Of a stretch of DNA of 64,000 nt, positions 41,213-50,987 are shown in pieces. This DNA is from Pseudolactococcus raffinolactis NBRC 100932 (GTDB lineage Bacteria > Bacillota > Bacilli > Lactobacillales > Streptococcaceae): contig NZ_BCVN01000003.1 in assembly GCF_001591765.1 (NCBI RefSeq), forward strand, positions 33,600 to 97,599, read 5' to 3'. The position numbers were made by a program, and so were the translations under genes. The notes beneath the pieces are model-generated. The model searched no databases and was not told where the DNA came from. It saw only the letters and a program-made list of their open reading frames with translations. Each line of letters starts with the position of its first letter. The first letter of the stretch is position 1.

Positions 41213-41249
41213 AAAAAGTGATTTCTAGTCAAAAATCGCTTTCTTTTTA
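41213..41249 (+). terminator. Terminator of the trp operon
   Basis: AAAAGTGATTT pairs with AAATCGCTTT around TCTAGTCAA, followed by CTTTTT. Confidence 0.75.
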
Positions 41250-41338
41250 GGAATATTTATGTTAAGATAAACATTAGGACTGTATCTGTCGTAAAAAGAT
41301 GTGTACTAGTCAAATTGTTGGAGGAAACTTTTTAAAAA

Positions 41339-42580
41339 ATGAACGAATTTGAAGAATTATTGAACAGCGTCGGTGACGTTAAAGTCGGTGACGTCGTAAG
41401 CGGTGAAATCCTCACTGTCGAAGGCGATCAAGCTACTGTAGCTATCGTTGGTACAGGTGTTGAAGGTGTTTTGACGCTTCGTGAACTCACTAACGAACGT
41501 GACGCTGATATAAATGACTTCGTCAAAGCTGGTGAAGTTAAAGAACTCTTGGTTGTTAAGCAAATCGTCGGTAAAGAATCAGAAGGCGCTAACGTTTACT
41601 TGCTTTCTGAAAAACGTCTTGCTGCACGTAAAGCTTTTGCTGACCTTGAAGGCAAAGAAGGCGAAGTTGTTACTGTTAAAGTCTTGAAAGACGTTAAAGG
41701 TGGCTTGTCTGTAGACTTCAACGGTGTTCGTGGTTTCATCCCAGCATCTATGATTGACACTTACTTTGTACGCGATACTAAGAAATTTGTCGGTGAAGAA
41801 TTTGACGCTAAAATCATCGAAGTTAACGCTGCTGAAAAACGTTTCATCTTGAGTCGTCGTGCGGTTATCGAAGAAGAATCTAAATCACAACGTGCTGAAG
41901 CTTTTGCTAACTTGCACGAAGGTGATATCGTTGAAGGTACTGTTGCACGTACAACTGACTTTGGTGCTTTCATCAATCTTGGTGGTGTTGACGGACTTGT
42001 TCACGTGACTGAATTGGCTCACGGACGCGTTAAAAAACCTAGCGATGTTGTTAAAGTTGGCGAAACTGTTCAAGTTAAAGTCTTGAAAGTTGATGAAGAA
42101 GCTGGTCGTGTATCACTTTCTCTTAAAGCTACACAGCCTGGCCCATGGGATGACATCGATGAAAAAGCACCAGTTGGTTCTGTTCTCGATGGTACTGTTA
42201 AACGTATCACTGACTTCGGGGCTTTTGTTGAAATCTTCCCAGGTGTTGAAGGTTTGGTTCACATTTCTCAAATCTCTTGGGAACGTGTTGAAAACGCTAA
42301 AGATGTCTTGTCAGTAGGTCAAGCTGTTCAAGTTAAAGTACTTGACGTGAAACCAGCTGAAGAACGTATCTCATTGTCTATCAAAGCTTTGACTGAAGCG
42401 CCTGCACGTAAAGAACGTTCAAACGATTCAGGTAACGCTGCACAAGGTGGACAACGTCGTGATGCTAAACCACGCGCGCCACGTCGCAACACTAAACCAG
42501 AATACACATTGCCAGAAACGCAAGAAGGCTTCTCACTTGCTGACTTCTTAGGTGATGATTTCGATATCAACAACTTTTAA
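41339..42580 (+). CDS. rpsA: 30S ribosomal protein S1
   Basis: A 413-residue protein with four S1 RNA-binding domains at about 15-85, 103-170, 190-260 and 275-345, then a basic unstructured stretch (KERSNDSGNAAQGGQRRDAKPRAPRRN) and the tail FSLADFLGDDFDINNF. It helps bind mRNA to the 30S subunit. GGAGG about ten bases upstream. The four-domain form is normal for streptococci and lactococci. Confidence 0.95.
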   Translation: MNEFEELLNSVGDVKVGDVVSGEILTVEGDQATVAIVGTGVEGVLTLRELTNERDADINDFVKAGEVKELLVVKQIVGKESEGANVYLLSEKRLAARKAFADLEGKEGEVVTVKVLKDVKGGLSVDFNGVRGFIPASMIDTYFVRDTKKFVGEEFDAKIIEVNAAEKRFILSRRAVIEEESKSQRAEAFANLHEGDIVEGTVARTTDFGAFINLGGVDGLVHVTELAHGRVKKPSDVVKVGETVQVKVLKVDEEAGRVSLSLKATQPGPWDDIDEKAPVGSVLDGTVKRITDFGAFVEIFPGVEGLVHISQISWERVENAKDVLSVGQAVQVKVLDVKPAEERISLSIKALTEAPARKERSNDSGNAAQGGQRRDAKPRAPRRNTKPEYTLPETQEGFSLADFLGDDFDINNF

Positions 42581-42592
42581 TTAAAGGTTGCC

Positions 42593-42625
42593 AAAACGTC
42601 CGAAAGGGCGTTTTTTTGTTATAAT
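42593..42625 (+). terminator. rpsA terminator fused to an extended -10 promoter for uvrC
   Basis: AAAACGTCC pairs with GGGCGTTTT around GAAA, ending in T7; the T run continues into TGTTATAAT (42617-42625), an extended -10 box facing uvrC. Confidence 0.8.
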
Positions 42626-42665
42626 GGAAAGAAAGCGGCGCTAAAAACGGCTTTAATATCAAGAG

Positions 42666-42723
42666 TTCGTAGGTAAATCATAGGGCGCAAAGATCTTGCT
42701 AAATTGTGCGCACGATCTACGAA
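42666..42723 (+). repeat. Inverted repeat in the uvrC leader
   Basis: TTCGTAG (42666-42672) and CTACGAA (42717-42723) enclose an inner GCGCA/TGCGC pair, so the leader can fold as a stem-loop ending just before the AAGGAG ribosome site. Confidence 0.55.
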
Positions 42724-42743
42724 TGAAAAGGAGAAAGCATCAA

Positions 42744-42782
42744 ATGGTCAAATTGAAAACATTAGGGCTGGCCACAGTATGA
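42744..42782 (+). other. Possible 12-codon leader ORF coupled to uvrC
   Basis: AAAAGGAG (42726-42733) precedes an ATG at 42744 that encodes [12 protein letters not shown] and stops at TGA 42780-42782. The stop overlaps the uvrC ATG (42779) as ATGA. uvrC itself has no good ribosome site, so coupled translation from this short ORF is likely. Confidence 0.55.
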
Positions 42783-44566
42783 ATGATAATATCAAGGCAA
42801 AACTAGCCATCTTACCAGATAATCCAGGCTGTTATTTGCATAAAGATAAAAATGGCACGATTATCTATGTCGGCAAAGCCAAAAATCTGAAAAATCGTGT
42901 TCGATCTTATTTTCGTGGGTCGCATGATACAAAGACAGAACTATTGGTTTCGGAGATTGTCGATTTTGAATTTATTGTTACTGAATCAAATATCGAAGCA
43001 TTGCTCTTGGAGATTAATCTGATCCAAGAGAATATGCCCAAGTACAATATCTTACTTAAGGATGATAAATCCTATCCTTTCATTAAAATCACACGCGAGA
43101 AGTACCCGCGTCTTTTGATTACGCGGCAAGTTAAGAAGGATCGGGCTCAGTATTTTGGTCCTTATCCTGATGTTAGAGCGGCTAATGAGATCAAGCAGCT
43201 ACTGGATCGGATTTTTCCCTTGCGCAAGTGTAATGTCTTGCCCAACAAAGTTTGTCTTTATTACCATATGCACCAGTGTTTGGCACCCTGTGTCTTTGAT
43301 ATTGATCCCAAGGTTTATGAGGGGATGACAGAGGAGATTACTAAGTTTCTCAATGGTGGTGAAGATAAAATCATCAGGGAATTAGAGACGAAAATGCACA
43401 CAGCAGCTGAAGCTTTTGATTTTGAAAAGGCTGCTGAGTATCGCGATCTGGTCAAGAATATCGGAACGCTTAGAACCAAACAACGGGTCATGAATCATGA
43501 TTTACAGGACCGAGATGTCTTTGGTTACGCAGTGGATAAAGGTTGGATGTGTGTACAAGTATTCTTTGTTCGGCAAGGTAAGCTTATTCAGCGTGATGTT
43601 AATCTATTTCCCTACTATAATGATGCAGATGAAGATTTTTTGACCTATATTGGTCAATTTTACAAGGGGACAAGTCACTTTATTCCCAAGGAGATTTTCA
43701 TTCCATCGGATATTGATTTGGCATCTGTTCGGGCTTTGACACAAACCAATGTTATTCAGCCGTCTCGTGGAGAGAAGAAACAGTTGGTTAATTTGGCGAC
43801 TAAAAATGCACGTGTTAGTCTGCAGCAAAAATTTGAATTAGCTGAAAAACATATCGAAAAAACTCAAGGTGCGATTGAAAATCTTGGTACCATCATGAAT
43901 ATTCCGACACCGCATCGAATTGAAAGCTTTGATAACTCCAATATTATGGGGACAAGTCCAGTCAGTGCTATGGTTGTCTTTGTAGATGGGAAACCCTCTA
44001 ATAAAGATTATCGCAAATACAAGATTAAGACTGTTGTGGGACCAGATGACTATGCCAGCATGCGCGAAGTTATTTTGCGACGCTATAGTCGTGCCATCAA
44101 AGAAGATGGTATCCTGCCTGATTTAATTATCATGGATGGTGGTGTTGGGCAAATTAATGCAGCTAAGGAAATTTTGGATAGTCTAGGTCTTGATATTCCG
44201 ATTGCAGGTTTGGCCAAAAATGATAAGCACCAAACGCAGGAGTTATTATTCGGTGATCCTTTGGAAGTCGTGCCATTGAGTCGACAAAGTCAAGAGTTCT
44301 TCTTATTACAGCGGATTCAAGATGAAGTTCACAGATTTGCCATCACCTTTCACCGACAAGTTCGTTCGAAAAATTCATTTTCTAGCAAACTAGACGGCAT
44401 AGATGGCCTAGGGCCTAAACGCAAACAAAAATTGATGCGTACCTTCAAGTCCTTGACCAATATCCAAACAGCCACGCCTGAAGCGATTCACGAAGCAGGG
44501 ATTCCTTATGATGTCGCACGCCGAATCATAGAAACCCTGTCACCGACAGAAGACGAGAAAGAGTAA
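42779..44566 (+). CDS. uvrC: Excinuclease ABC subunit C
   Basis: A 595-residue nuclease making both incisions in nucleotide excision repair. The GIY-YIG domain starts at [25 protein letters not shown], the UvrB-binding UVR motif is near 205-240 ([17 protein letters not shown]), the RNase H-like endonuclease part has [20 protein letters not shown], and a helix-hairpin-helix ends the protein ([13 protein letters not shown]). The frame is open further upstream, but homologues begin near [17 protein letters not shown]. Confidence 0.95.
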   Translation: MNDNIKAKLAILPDNPGCYLHKDKNGTIIYVGKAKNLKNRVRSYFRGSHDTKTELLVSEIVDFEFIVTESNIEALLLEINLIQENMPKYNILLKDDKSYPFIKITREKYPRLLITRQVKKDRAQYFGPYPDVRAANEIKQLLDRIFPLRKCNVLPNKVCLYYHMHQCLAPCVFDIDPKVYEGMTEEITKFLNGGEDKIIRELETKMHTAAEAFDFEKAAEYRDLVKNIGTLRTKQRVMNHDLQDRDVFGYAVDKGWMCVQVFFVRQGKLIQRDVNLFPYYNDADEDFLTYIGQFYKGTSHFIPKEIFIPSDIDLASVRALTQTNVIQPSRGEKKQLVNLATKNARVSLQQKFELAEKHIEKTQGAIENLGTIMNIPTPHRIESFDNSNIMGTSPVSAMVVFVDGKPSNKDYRKYKIKTVVGPDDYASMREVILRRYSRAIKEDGILPDLIIMDGGVGQINAAKEILDSLGLDIPIAGLAKNDKHQTQELLFGDPLEVVPLSRQSQEFFLLQRIQDEVHRFAITFHRQVRSKNSFSSKLDGIDGLGPKRKQKLMRTFKSLTNIQTATPEAIHEAGIPYDVARRIIETLSPTEDEKE

Positions 44567-44623
44567 GTCTTTTCTAGAAATTCGGGAAAAGATGAGCTGA
44601 ATGCGCCATTTTGCACGTTTTTT

Positions 44624-44632
44624 TGATAAAAT
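44624..44632 (+). promoter_or_regulatory. Extended -10 box after uvrC
   Basis: TGATAAAAT follows a T7 run that may end a weak hairpin after uvrC. It lies about 60 bases before the next gene. Confidence 0.45.
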
Positions 44633-44692
44633 AGTGATGATGGCAAATCAAGCTTAAGGATATAACGATACCCAAATGAAAAGAGGTGACAG

Positions 44693-45394
44693 ATGACGAA
44701 CAAAGCCCAACTCTGGACGGCAGATGATATGTATCGCTTTGCCAGAGAAAATAAACTTGGCTTTAACCTTTGGGGCGCATGGTTGCAGAAATTACATTTT
44801 AAGATTGTCGCTGAGAGTTTGTTAGATGACGAATACGCTGTCTCTAGTTTTATCGGCAGACATACAGATTATGATGATGACGAAGGAGAAGAAAGTGACG
44901 GCGGGCAAGTAGACCCTAAGTTTTTCAATACCCAAGGCTACTATGCTTATATCATCACTAACGAAAATCGCTTAGTCTATGCCCGCTGGCGACCATTCTT
45001 TCACAAGGTATCTTCAATTCCGCTCAATGATATCAAAAATATCGAGCCCATCACCCATATTATTTGGGGTCATGTTCGAGTAGAATCTTTAGGTGATAAT
45101 TTTTCAGTCTTTTGGACGAAAAATGTCGTCAGAAGGATAGCTAAGCGGATCCAAGAAGGGGTGAGCGATATTAAGAATAACCAGATGTATGGTGGTTATC
45201 AGACAAATGCCCCAATGCCAGGATCATCACAACAGCAACAGCCCATGCTAGAACAAACGGCAGAGCCAAAAGTTGTCTATGATACATCCACGATGTATGA
45301 AAAATTGTCATCTGCCAAGCTTTCAATGGAAGAAGGTTTGATTACCGCAGAAGAATATGACGAATATAAAGAAAGGTTATTAGGAAGAAAATGA
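44693..45394 (+). CDS. PH-like/SHOCT-domain protein of unknown function
   Basis: A 233-residue cytoplasmic protein. The middle (about 80-160) looks like a bacterial PH-type domain (YYAYIITNENRLVYARWRPFFHKVSSIPLNDI). A Gln-rich linker follows (SSQQQQPM), and the last 35 residues (YEKLSSAKLSMEEGLITAEEYDEYKERLL) form a SHOCT motif, often seen at ends of oligomerising proteins. Its TGA overlaps the pepV ATG as ATGA, so both are co-translated. Function unknown. Confidence 0.75.
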   Translation: MTNKAQLWTADDMYRFARENKLGFNLWGAWLQKLHFKIVAESLLDDEYAVSSFIGRHTDYDDDEGEESDGGQVDPKFFNTQGYYAYIITNENRLVYARWRPFFHKVSSIPLNDIKNIEPITHIIWGHVRVESLGDNFSVFWTKNVVRRIAKRIQEGVSDIKNNQMYGGYQTNAPMPGSSQQQQPMLEQTAEPKVVYDTSTMYEKLSSAKLSMEEGLITAEEYDEYKERLLGRK

Positions 45395-46809
45395 CACATA
45401 TCGATTTTAAAGCAGAGGTTGCAGCACGTAAAGAGGACTTATTAGCAGATTTATTTTCACTTTTGAAAATTAACTCTGAACGTGACGATAGCCAAGTTAC
45501 ACCAGAAACACCTTTTGGCCCTGGTCCAGTTACGGCACTCCAACAATTTTTGAGTTTGGCAGAACGTGATGGCTACGCAACGAAAAACGTTGATAACTAT
45601 GCGGGGCACTTTACATATGGCGATGACCTACCAGAAGATGCAGAAGTCCTTGGGATTTTCGCCCACATGGACGTTGTCCCTGCTGGCACTGGCTGGGATA
45701 GCAACCCTTACGAACCTGAAATCCGTGACGGCAAGATTTATGCCCGTGGTGCTTCGGATGATAAAGGTCCTACCATGGCGTGTTACTATGGCTTGAAAAT
45801 TTTAAAAGAGTTGAACGTGCCTTTAACTAAAAAAATCCGCTTCATCGCAGGCACTGACGAAGAATCAGGTTGGGGAGACATGGATTACTACTTTGCCCAT
45901 GTTGGTCTACCTGAACCTGACTTTGGTTTCTCACCTGATGCCGAGTTCCCGATCATCAATGGTGAAAAAGGTAACATTACAGAATACCTCCACATCGCAT
46001 GCGATAACACGGGTACGGTTCACCTGCACAGCTTTACAGGTGGTTTGCGTGAAAACATGGTACCGGAATCTGCAACAGCAGTGATTTCTGGCGACCTAGC
46101 AGACCTTAAGGCAAAACTTGAAGCCTTTGTCAGCGCCCATAGCGACAAAAACCTTAGATTTGAAACTGAAGCCACTTCAGATGGTCAAGTAACAGTCGTA
46201 CTTCATGGTCGTTCAGCCCACGGTGCCATGCCAGAAAAAGGTGTTAATGGTGCAACATACCTCGCTAAATTCCTAGATGAAATCGGCGTTGTATCACCAT
46301 TCACTAAAATTGCAGGGACGATCCTCATTGAAGATCATGCAGGTGACAAAACAGGCGTTGCCTTCGAAGATCCTAAAATGGGTGCCTTGTCAATGAATGC
46401 AGGTGTCTTCAACTTTGATGACGCGTCATCTGACAACACGATTGCTTTGAACTTCCGTTACCCACAAGGGACAGATTCAGATGCGATTTATAGCGTTCTC
46501 GCAGCGCTTGAAGGCGTTGATGCGGTTACTAAATCTGCCCATGAGCACACACCACACTATGTGCCAATGGATGATGAATTGGTGAGCACATTGCTTTCTG
46601 TCTATGAAAAACAAACAGGTCTTAAAGGCCACGAACAAATCATCGGTGGTGGGACTTTTGGTCGCTTACTTAAACGCGGCGTAGCCTTTGGTGCTATGTT
46701 CCCTGGTGACATTGACACCATGCACCAAGCTAATGAATTTATTCCGGTGGATGTCTTGTTGCGTGCAGCGGCTATCTATGCTGAGGCGATCTACGAATTA
46801 GCCAAATAA
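45391..46809 (+). CDS. pepV: Dipeptidase PepV
   Basis: A 472-residue M20 zinc dipeptidase of wide specificity. Metal ligands: His92 in FAHMDVVPAG, Asp in ARGASDDKGP, catalytic Glu in GTDEESGWGD, and later GGTFGRLLKRGVAFG and the final MHQANEFI His. It completes peptide breakdown in the cytoplasm, central to amino acid nutrition of lactic acid bacteria. AGGAAG precedes the ATG within the upstream gene. Confidence 0.95.
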   Translation: MTHIDFKAEVAARKEDLLADLFSLLKINSERDDSQVTPETPFGPGPVTALQQFLSLAERDGYATKNVDNYAGHFTYGDDLPEDAEVLGIFAHMDVVPAGTGWDSNPYEPEIRDGKIYARGASDDKGPTMACYYGLKILKELNVPLTKKIRFIAGTDEESGWGDMDYYFAHVGLPEPDFGFSPDAEFPIINGEKGNITEYLHIACDNTGTVHLHSFTGGLRENMVPESATAVISGDLADLKAKLEAFVSAHSDKNLRFETEATSDGQVTVVLHGRSAHGAMPEKGVNGATYLAKFLDEIGVVSPFTKIAGTILIEDHAGDKTGVAFEDPKMGALSMNAGVFNFDDASSDNTIALNFRYPQGTDSDAIYSVLAALEGVDAVTKSAHEHTPHYVPMDDELVSTLLSVYEKQTGLKGHEQIIGGGTFGRLLKRGVAFGAMFPGDIDTMHQANEFIPVDVLLRAAAIYAEAIYELAK

Positions 46810-46824
46810 GTCAAGCTATAACTA

Positions 46825-46856
46825 AAACATCACCAGAAGTTGGTGGTGTTTTTTTG
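46825..46856 (+). terminator. Terminator of pepV
   Basis: ACATCACCA pairs with TGGTGGTGT around GAAGT, ending in T7. Confidence 0.85.
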
Positions 46857-46983
46857 ATTTCAAAGGGCTTAAATATATTAGCCAATGAGGTTTTATGAAA
46901 CTTGATCACGGGCATAAATTTTTCATATGGCAGATCATAAAATAGCATGAGAAAATAGACTATATCAATTTTAAGGGGAATTT

Positions 46984-48351
46984 ATGACTATTTTATCATT
47001 ACTTATTATATTATCGGGTTTCATTGGTAGTTTGCTGTGGCTTTTTCGCTTGCAAGTGAAGCATATTAGCTTTAACAAACGGGTGCTTTTTGGTTTGTTT
47101 GGCGGTATTGTTTTTGGTCTCTTGATTCGTTTCTTATTTGAAAAGGTGTCGAACTTTTCTACCAGTCTTTCTTGGATTTCATTGGTAGCAGATGCTTATA
47201 TTGCACTTCTGCAAATGCTTGTGATGCCGTTGGTTTTTATTTCTATAGTTGGGGCTTTTACCAAGTTGGAAGTCTCTAAAAATTTGGGTAAAATGGCACG
47301 AAATGTTCTTCTGATTTTATTAGGCACGACTGCGGTGTCGGCGGCGATTGGTTACTTATCGGTCATTGTTTTCCGACTAAATGGTGCTGTTTTCGCTGAA
47401 GGGGCAGCTGAAGCAGAACGGATTGCAGCATTGACGGAAAAACAGCTTCAGGTTAAGGGTGTTCCCATCACTGATCAGTTACTTAATCTAATTCCTCGTA
47501 ATGTGTTTGCAGATTTTGCGGGCACACGTCCGACAAGTACGATTGCTGTCGTCATCTTTGCGGCTTTCTTGGGCATTGCTTTTCTTGGTATCCAAAGAAA
47601 GTATACGAAAGAAGCTAAAACTTTTGCTGACTTGATTCAGTCACTTGAAAAAATAATCCTACGCGTGACAACCTTAGTTTTAAGATTGACACCATTTGGG
47701 ATTTTTGCCCTCATGGCACGTGTCATGGCAACGAGTGATTTTGAAGCTCTGGTCAATCTCGGTCGTTTCATTATCGCAAGTTATGCGGCTATTCTGGTGA
47801 TGTTCGCCGTCCATCTCATTCTTTTGCTTTGGGTGAAAGTATTACCAAGCGAATACTTAGGCAATGCTTGGTCGACCTTGCTCTTTGCCTTCACATCAAG
47901 AACGAGTGCAGGGACGTTGCCGATGAATGTTGAGACACAGGTTGAAAAATTTAGTGTCAATGAAGCAGTTGCTAACTTTTCAGCGAGCTTTGGTTTATCC
48001 ATAGGTCAAAATGGCTGTGCTGGTATTTATCCAGCCATGCTTGCGACTATTGTTGCACCAACAGTTGGGGTTAACATCTTTTCATTTGAGTTTATCCTCT
48101 CACTCGTTGCAATCGTGACGATTTCGTCACTAGGGGTTGCAGGTGTTGGTGGAGGTGCGACATTCGCCTCACTCATCGTTTTATCTTCAATGAACTTACC
48201 AATTGCTATCGTGGGACTAGTCATCAGTGTTGAGCCTTTAATTGATATGGCAAGAACAGCACTCAATGTTAGTGATTCAATGGTGGCAGGTATTGTGACG
48301 GATAGACTGTTAACTAAAACAGGGACTGTAGCCTTTATTAAACAAAACTAA
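46984..48351 (+). CDS. tcyP: Cation-coupled symporter, TcyP-like (L-cystine uptake)
   Basis: A 455-residue DAACS-family membrane protein. The re-entrant loop FTSRTSAGTLPMNVETQ, the NGCAGIYPAMLATIVAP segment and VEPLIDMARTALNVSDSMVAG are close to L-cystine transporter TcyP rather than glutamate carriers, and an N-terminal helix plus long loop at 140-175 also fits. Single gene with its own terminator. The symbol is tentative; dicarboxylates remain possible substrates. Confidence 0.82.
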   Translation: MTILSLLIILSGFIGSLLWLFRLQVKHISFNKRVLFGLFGGIVFGLLIRFLFEKVSNFSTSLSWISLVADAYIALLQMLVMPLVFISIVGAFTKLEVSKNLGKMARNVLLILLGTTAVSAAIGYLSVIVFRLNGAVFAEGAAEAERIAALTEKQLQVKGVPITDQLLNLIPRNVFADFAGTRPTSTIAVVIFAAFLGIAFLGIQRKYTKEAKTFADLIQSLEKIILRVTTLVLRLTPFGIFALMARVMATSDFEALVNLGRFIIASYAAILVMFAVHLILLLWVKVLPSEYLGNAWSTLLFAFTSRTSAGTLPMNVETQVEKFSVNEAVANFSASFGLSIGQNGCAGIYPAMLATIVAPTVGVNIFSFEFILSLVAIVTISSLGVAGVGGGATFASLIVLSSMNLPIAIVGLVISVEPLIDMARTALNVSDSMVAGIVTDRLLTKTGTVAFIKQN

Positions 48352-48357
48352 AACAAT

Positions 48358-48391
48358 TAAATCCCATGGCACGGGATTTTTTTGATATAAT
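48358..48391 (+). terminator. Terminator fused to an extended -10 promoter for acpS
   Basis: AAATCCC pairs with GGGATTT around ATGGCAC and runs into T7, then TGATATAAT (48383-48391). The box ends seven bases before the acpS ATG, so transcription should start on that ATG. Confidence 0.75.
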
Positions 48392-48397
48392 GAGATT

Positions 48398-48763
48398 ATG
48401 ATTTATGGTAATGGTGTTGATAATATAGAACTTTCGCGGATTGAAAAGGCTTTAAATCGGAATCCGAAATTTGCCCAACGTGTGCTCACGGAAAATGAAT
48501 TGGCCAAATTTATGACCCTATCAGGTCAACGTCAAATCGAATTTTTAGGTGGTCGATGGGCAGCCAAAGAAGCTTACTCTAAAGCCTATGGCACCGGTAT
48601 AGGCGGGCATTTATCTTTTCAGGATATGACCATTTTACATGATGATTTAGGCGCACCCAAGTTTATCCAACATCCTTTTTCTGAACAGGGTATGGCGCAC
48701 TTATCCATCAGTCATAGCAATTTGGAAGCTATTGCTTTCGTTATTTTAGAAAGTCGTGAATAG
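48398..48763 (+). CDS. acpS: Holo-[acyl-carrier-protein] synthase
   Basis: A 121-residue enzyme that attaches phosphopantetheine to ACP. Conserved [17 protein letters not shown] with the metal Asp, [21 protein letters not shown] and LSISHS. There is no ribosome site before the ATG, and the transcript probably starts at the A of the ATG (see the promoter entry). Three bases separate it from alr, the usual neighbour in lactobacillales. Confidence 0.95.
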   Translation: MIYGNGVDNIELSRIEKALNRNPKFAQRVLTENELAKFMTLSGQRQIEFLGGRWAAKEAYSKAYGTGIGGHLSFQDMTILHDDLGAPKFIQHPFSEQGMAHLSISHSNLEAIAFVILESRE

Positions 48764-48766
48764 GAA

Positions 48767-49882
48767 ATGAAACCAAGTACACATCGGCCAACGCAAGCGA
48801 TTATAGATCTCGCGGCGATTCAGGCTAATATTAAAAACTTCAAAAGGTATACAGGTGACCGCACCGAGATCTGGGCAGTTGTCAAAGCCAATGGTTATGG
48901 TCATGGTGCAAATGATGTGGCGCAAAGCGCCAATGATTTAGTGTCAGGCTTTTGTGTCTCTAACCTTGATGAGGCGATTGAACTTAGAAGTCATGGGATT
49001 GTTAAGCCGATTTTAGTTTTGAGTGGTATTGTTCCAGAAGATATTCATATTGCGGTTAACTTACGTGTGACTGTAACTGTACCTTCTCTGGATTGGCTTA
49101 AACTGGTCGCTCAACATCTCGAAGATGTCGAGATAGAGCATTTAAAATTTCATATCAAGGTCGATTCTGGTATGGGCCGGATTGGTGTAACGACAGCTGA
49201 AGAGGCCAACGCCATCATTGCAGTAGCAGATCAATATGGTATGGTCTTTGATGGTATATTTACGCATTTTGCCACAGCTGATGAAGCAGCACAAGAAAAA
49301 TTTGAGTCACAATGGACACGATTTGAAACTATTGTCGCAGCGATAACTCGTCGACCAAAATATGTCCATTCTAGTAATTCTGCCGCAGGTATTTGGCATA
49401 AGGAAACCATTCAAGATATTGAGCGTTTGGGAGATGCCATGTATGGTTTAAATCCAAGTGGATCAATGCTCAAAATGACCTATAATATAACACCAGCGCT
49501 TGAGTTGAAGTCGGAATTGATGCATATCAAGACAATCAATAAAGGCGAGACGGTTGGATATGGGGCAGAGTTTATTGCAGATAAGCCTACCATCGTGGGT
49601 ACTGTTCCAATTGGTTATGCAGATGGTTGGACACGTGATATGACTGGATTCTACGTTTTGGTTAATGGGAAAAAATGTCAGATTATAGGTCGGATTTCCA
49701 TGGATCAAATGACTATTGCTTTAAATGAAACTTTACCAATTGGTACAAAAGTAACATTGATTGGCCAAGATGGTGATGAAAAAATAACAGTAGATGATGT
49801 GGCAGCACATCGTGGAACAATTAATTATGAAGTAGTTTGTTTATTAAGTGATCGGATTAAACGTATATATCAAAATGGCTAG
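48767..49882 (+). CDS. alr: Alanine racemase
   Basis: A 371-residue PLP enzyme making D-alanine for the cell wall. PLP Lys40 lies in [12 protein letters not shown], and the second-domain Tyr in [17 protein letters not shown] is conserved. TAGGAA precedes the ATG, overlapping the acpS stop. Its 3' end overlaps mazF by eight bases. Confidence 0.96.
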   Translation: MKPSTHRPTQAIIDLAAIQANIKNFKRYTGDRTEIWAVVKANGYGHGANDVAQSANDLVSGFCVSNLDEAIELRSHGIVKPILVLSGIVPEDIHIAVNLRVTVTVPSLDWLKLVAQHLEDVEIEHLKFHIKVDSGMGRIGVTTAEEANAIIAVADQYGMVFDGIFTHFATADEAAQEKFESQWTRFETIVAAITRRPKYVHSSNSAAGIWHKETIQDIERLGDAMYGLNPSGSMLKMTYNITPALELKSELMHIKTINKGETVGYGAEFIADKPTIVGTVPIGYADGWTRDMTGFYVLVNGKKCQIIGRISMDQMTIALNETLPIGTKVTLIGQDGDEKITVDDVAAHRGTINYEVVCLLSDRIKRIYQNG

Positions 49883-50222
49883 AGAAATTTTAAGGGGAGA
49901 TATCTTTTTTGCCGATTTGTCGCCTGTCACGGGCAGCGAACAAGGGGGAGTTAGACCTGTTTTGATTATTCAAAATGATGCAGGGAATACCTTTGCACCA
50001 ACGACAATCGTTGCGGCAATCACAGCAAAAAAGACGAAGAAAGCATTACCAACACATGTTTCTATTTGTAAAGAAGCAGCAGGCGTTGGCTCAGATTCAG
50101 TAATTCTATGTGAACAAATGAGAACAATTGATAAGTGTCGTTTACGGGAAAAAACGGGGCATCTTAGTGATGAAATCATGTCGCAAGTTGATATTGCTAT
50201 CAAAAAAAGTTTATCTTGTTGA
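49875..50222 (+). CDS. mazF: MazF/PemK-family endoribonuclease toxin without a partner antitoxin
   Basis: A 115-residue toxin: [33 protein letters not shown], then [10 protein letters not shown] and the [12 protein letters not shown] segment hold the Arg and Thr/Ser positions of MazF RNases that cut mRNA at short motifs. ATG at 49875 overlaps alr by eight bases. In Bacillus the antitoxin gene lies between alr and the toxin; here no room exists for one, and none follows. Confidence 0.9.
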   Translation: MAREILRGDIFFADLSPVTGSEQGGVRPVLIIQNDAGNTFAPTTIVAAITAKKTKKALPTHVSICKEAAGVGSDSVILCEQMRTIDKCRLREKTGHLSDEIMSQVDIAIKKSLSC

Positions 50223-50240
50223 AGATGGGCTTTTTTTTGT
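50207..50240 (+). terminator. Terminator overlapping the mazF stop
   Basis: AAAGTTTATCTT pairs with AAGATGGGCTTT, using G-U pairs, around GTTG, then T8. The left arm is the last four mazF codons. Confidence 0.75.
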
Positions 50241-50402
50241 TATATAATCGTAATAAAAAATAACGTAAAAATAACATTGTTTTTGATGTGGACCTATTTA
50301 CAAAAGTTTCTTATTGCGATATAATATTTTTACAAACGAATTAAATAACTAATTTGTTTACGTTGTCGTAGTTTTTTAATAGTATTTAAAGATAAGAGGG
50401 TT
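50241..50402 (+). promoter_or_regulatory. spx-like gene upstream region
   Basis: AT-rich. A TATAAT (50320-50325) with a dyad AAACGAATTA/TAATTTGTTT (about 50335-50359) just downstream may be promoter and operator. No gene seen. Confidence 0.35.
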
Positions 50403-50825
50403 ATGATTAAGATATATACAGTTGCCTATAGTTCATCGTGTGATAAGGCTAAAAAGTGGTTAAAAGAACACAATTTAGAATTTGAAGAAATTAATTTGGT
50501 GAAAGATCAATTATCAGATGTAGAAATTCTCCATCTTCTCTCATTGACAGAGAATGGAACTGAGGAGATTATTTCCAAACGTGGTAAAGCCTACCAAAAA
50601 TTAAATGTTGATTTGTATGATCTCTCTATGAATTGTTTGATTAAAGTGATTGAAAAAAATAGAAGTTTACTGAGACGACCTTTGATAGTTGATAATAAAA
50701 GACTTCAAGTCGGTTATAATGAAGACGATATCAGAAAGTTTTTGCCGCGATCTGTTCGTAAAATTGCCTATCAAACAGCAGAAGAACGAATTAAGAAAGA
50801 TTTACGGCTAGAAAATGCAATATAA
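50403..50825 (+). CDS. Spx/ArsC-family regulator lacking the first redox cysteine
   Basis: A 140-residue Spx paralogue, a thioredoxin-fold protein that binds RNA polymerase alpha. RPLIVDNKRLQVGYNEDDIRKFLPR is diagnostic. In the redox site CxxC the first Cys is Ser: YSSSCDKAKKWL, leaving one Cys (Cys13). Streptococci and lactococci have several Spx copies. Thus disulfide switching as in classic Spx should not occur. Single gene with its own terminator. Confidence 0.85.
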   Translation: MIKIYTVAYSSSCDKAKKWLKEHNLEFEEINLVKDQLSDVEILHLLSLTENGTEEIISKRGKAYQKLNVDLYDLSMNCLIKVIEKNRSLLRRPLIVDNKRLQVGYNEDDIRKFLPRSVRKIAYQTAEERIKKDLRLENAI

Positions 50826-50869
50826 AGTAACACATAGTAATACCGAACATTTTACATATTCATATTCAG

Positions 50870-50914
50870 AAACAGTGAGGAACAGCGGTATTCTCACTGT
50901 TTTTTTGATAAAAT
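50870..50914 (+). terminator. Terminator fused to an extended -10 box before folD
   Basis: AAACAGTGAG pairs with CTCACTGTTT, T7 follows and merges with TGATAAAAT (50906-50914), about 75 bases before folD. Confidence 0.75.
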
Positions 50915-50987
50915 AGTTTTAGAACCCGTCATGAGCTAGCATTTTTAGTAGGTCGCGACATGGTAAAAAAGAAAGACGGAGCATAGC

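Noticed and set aside
42611..42640. ATG at 42624 within the -10 box as a gene start
   Set aside because: It overlaps the promoter and opens no coding frame of note.
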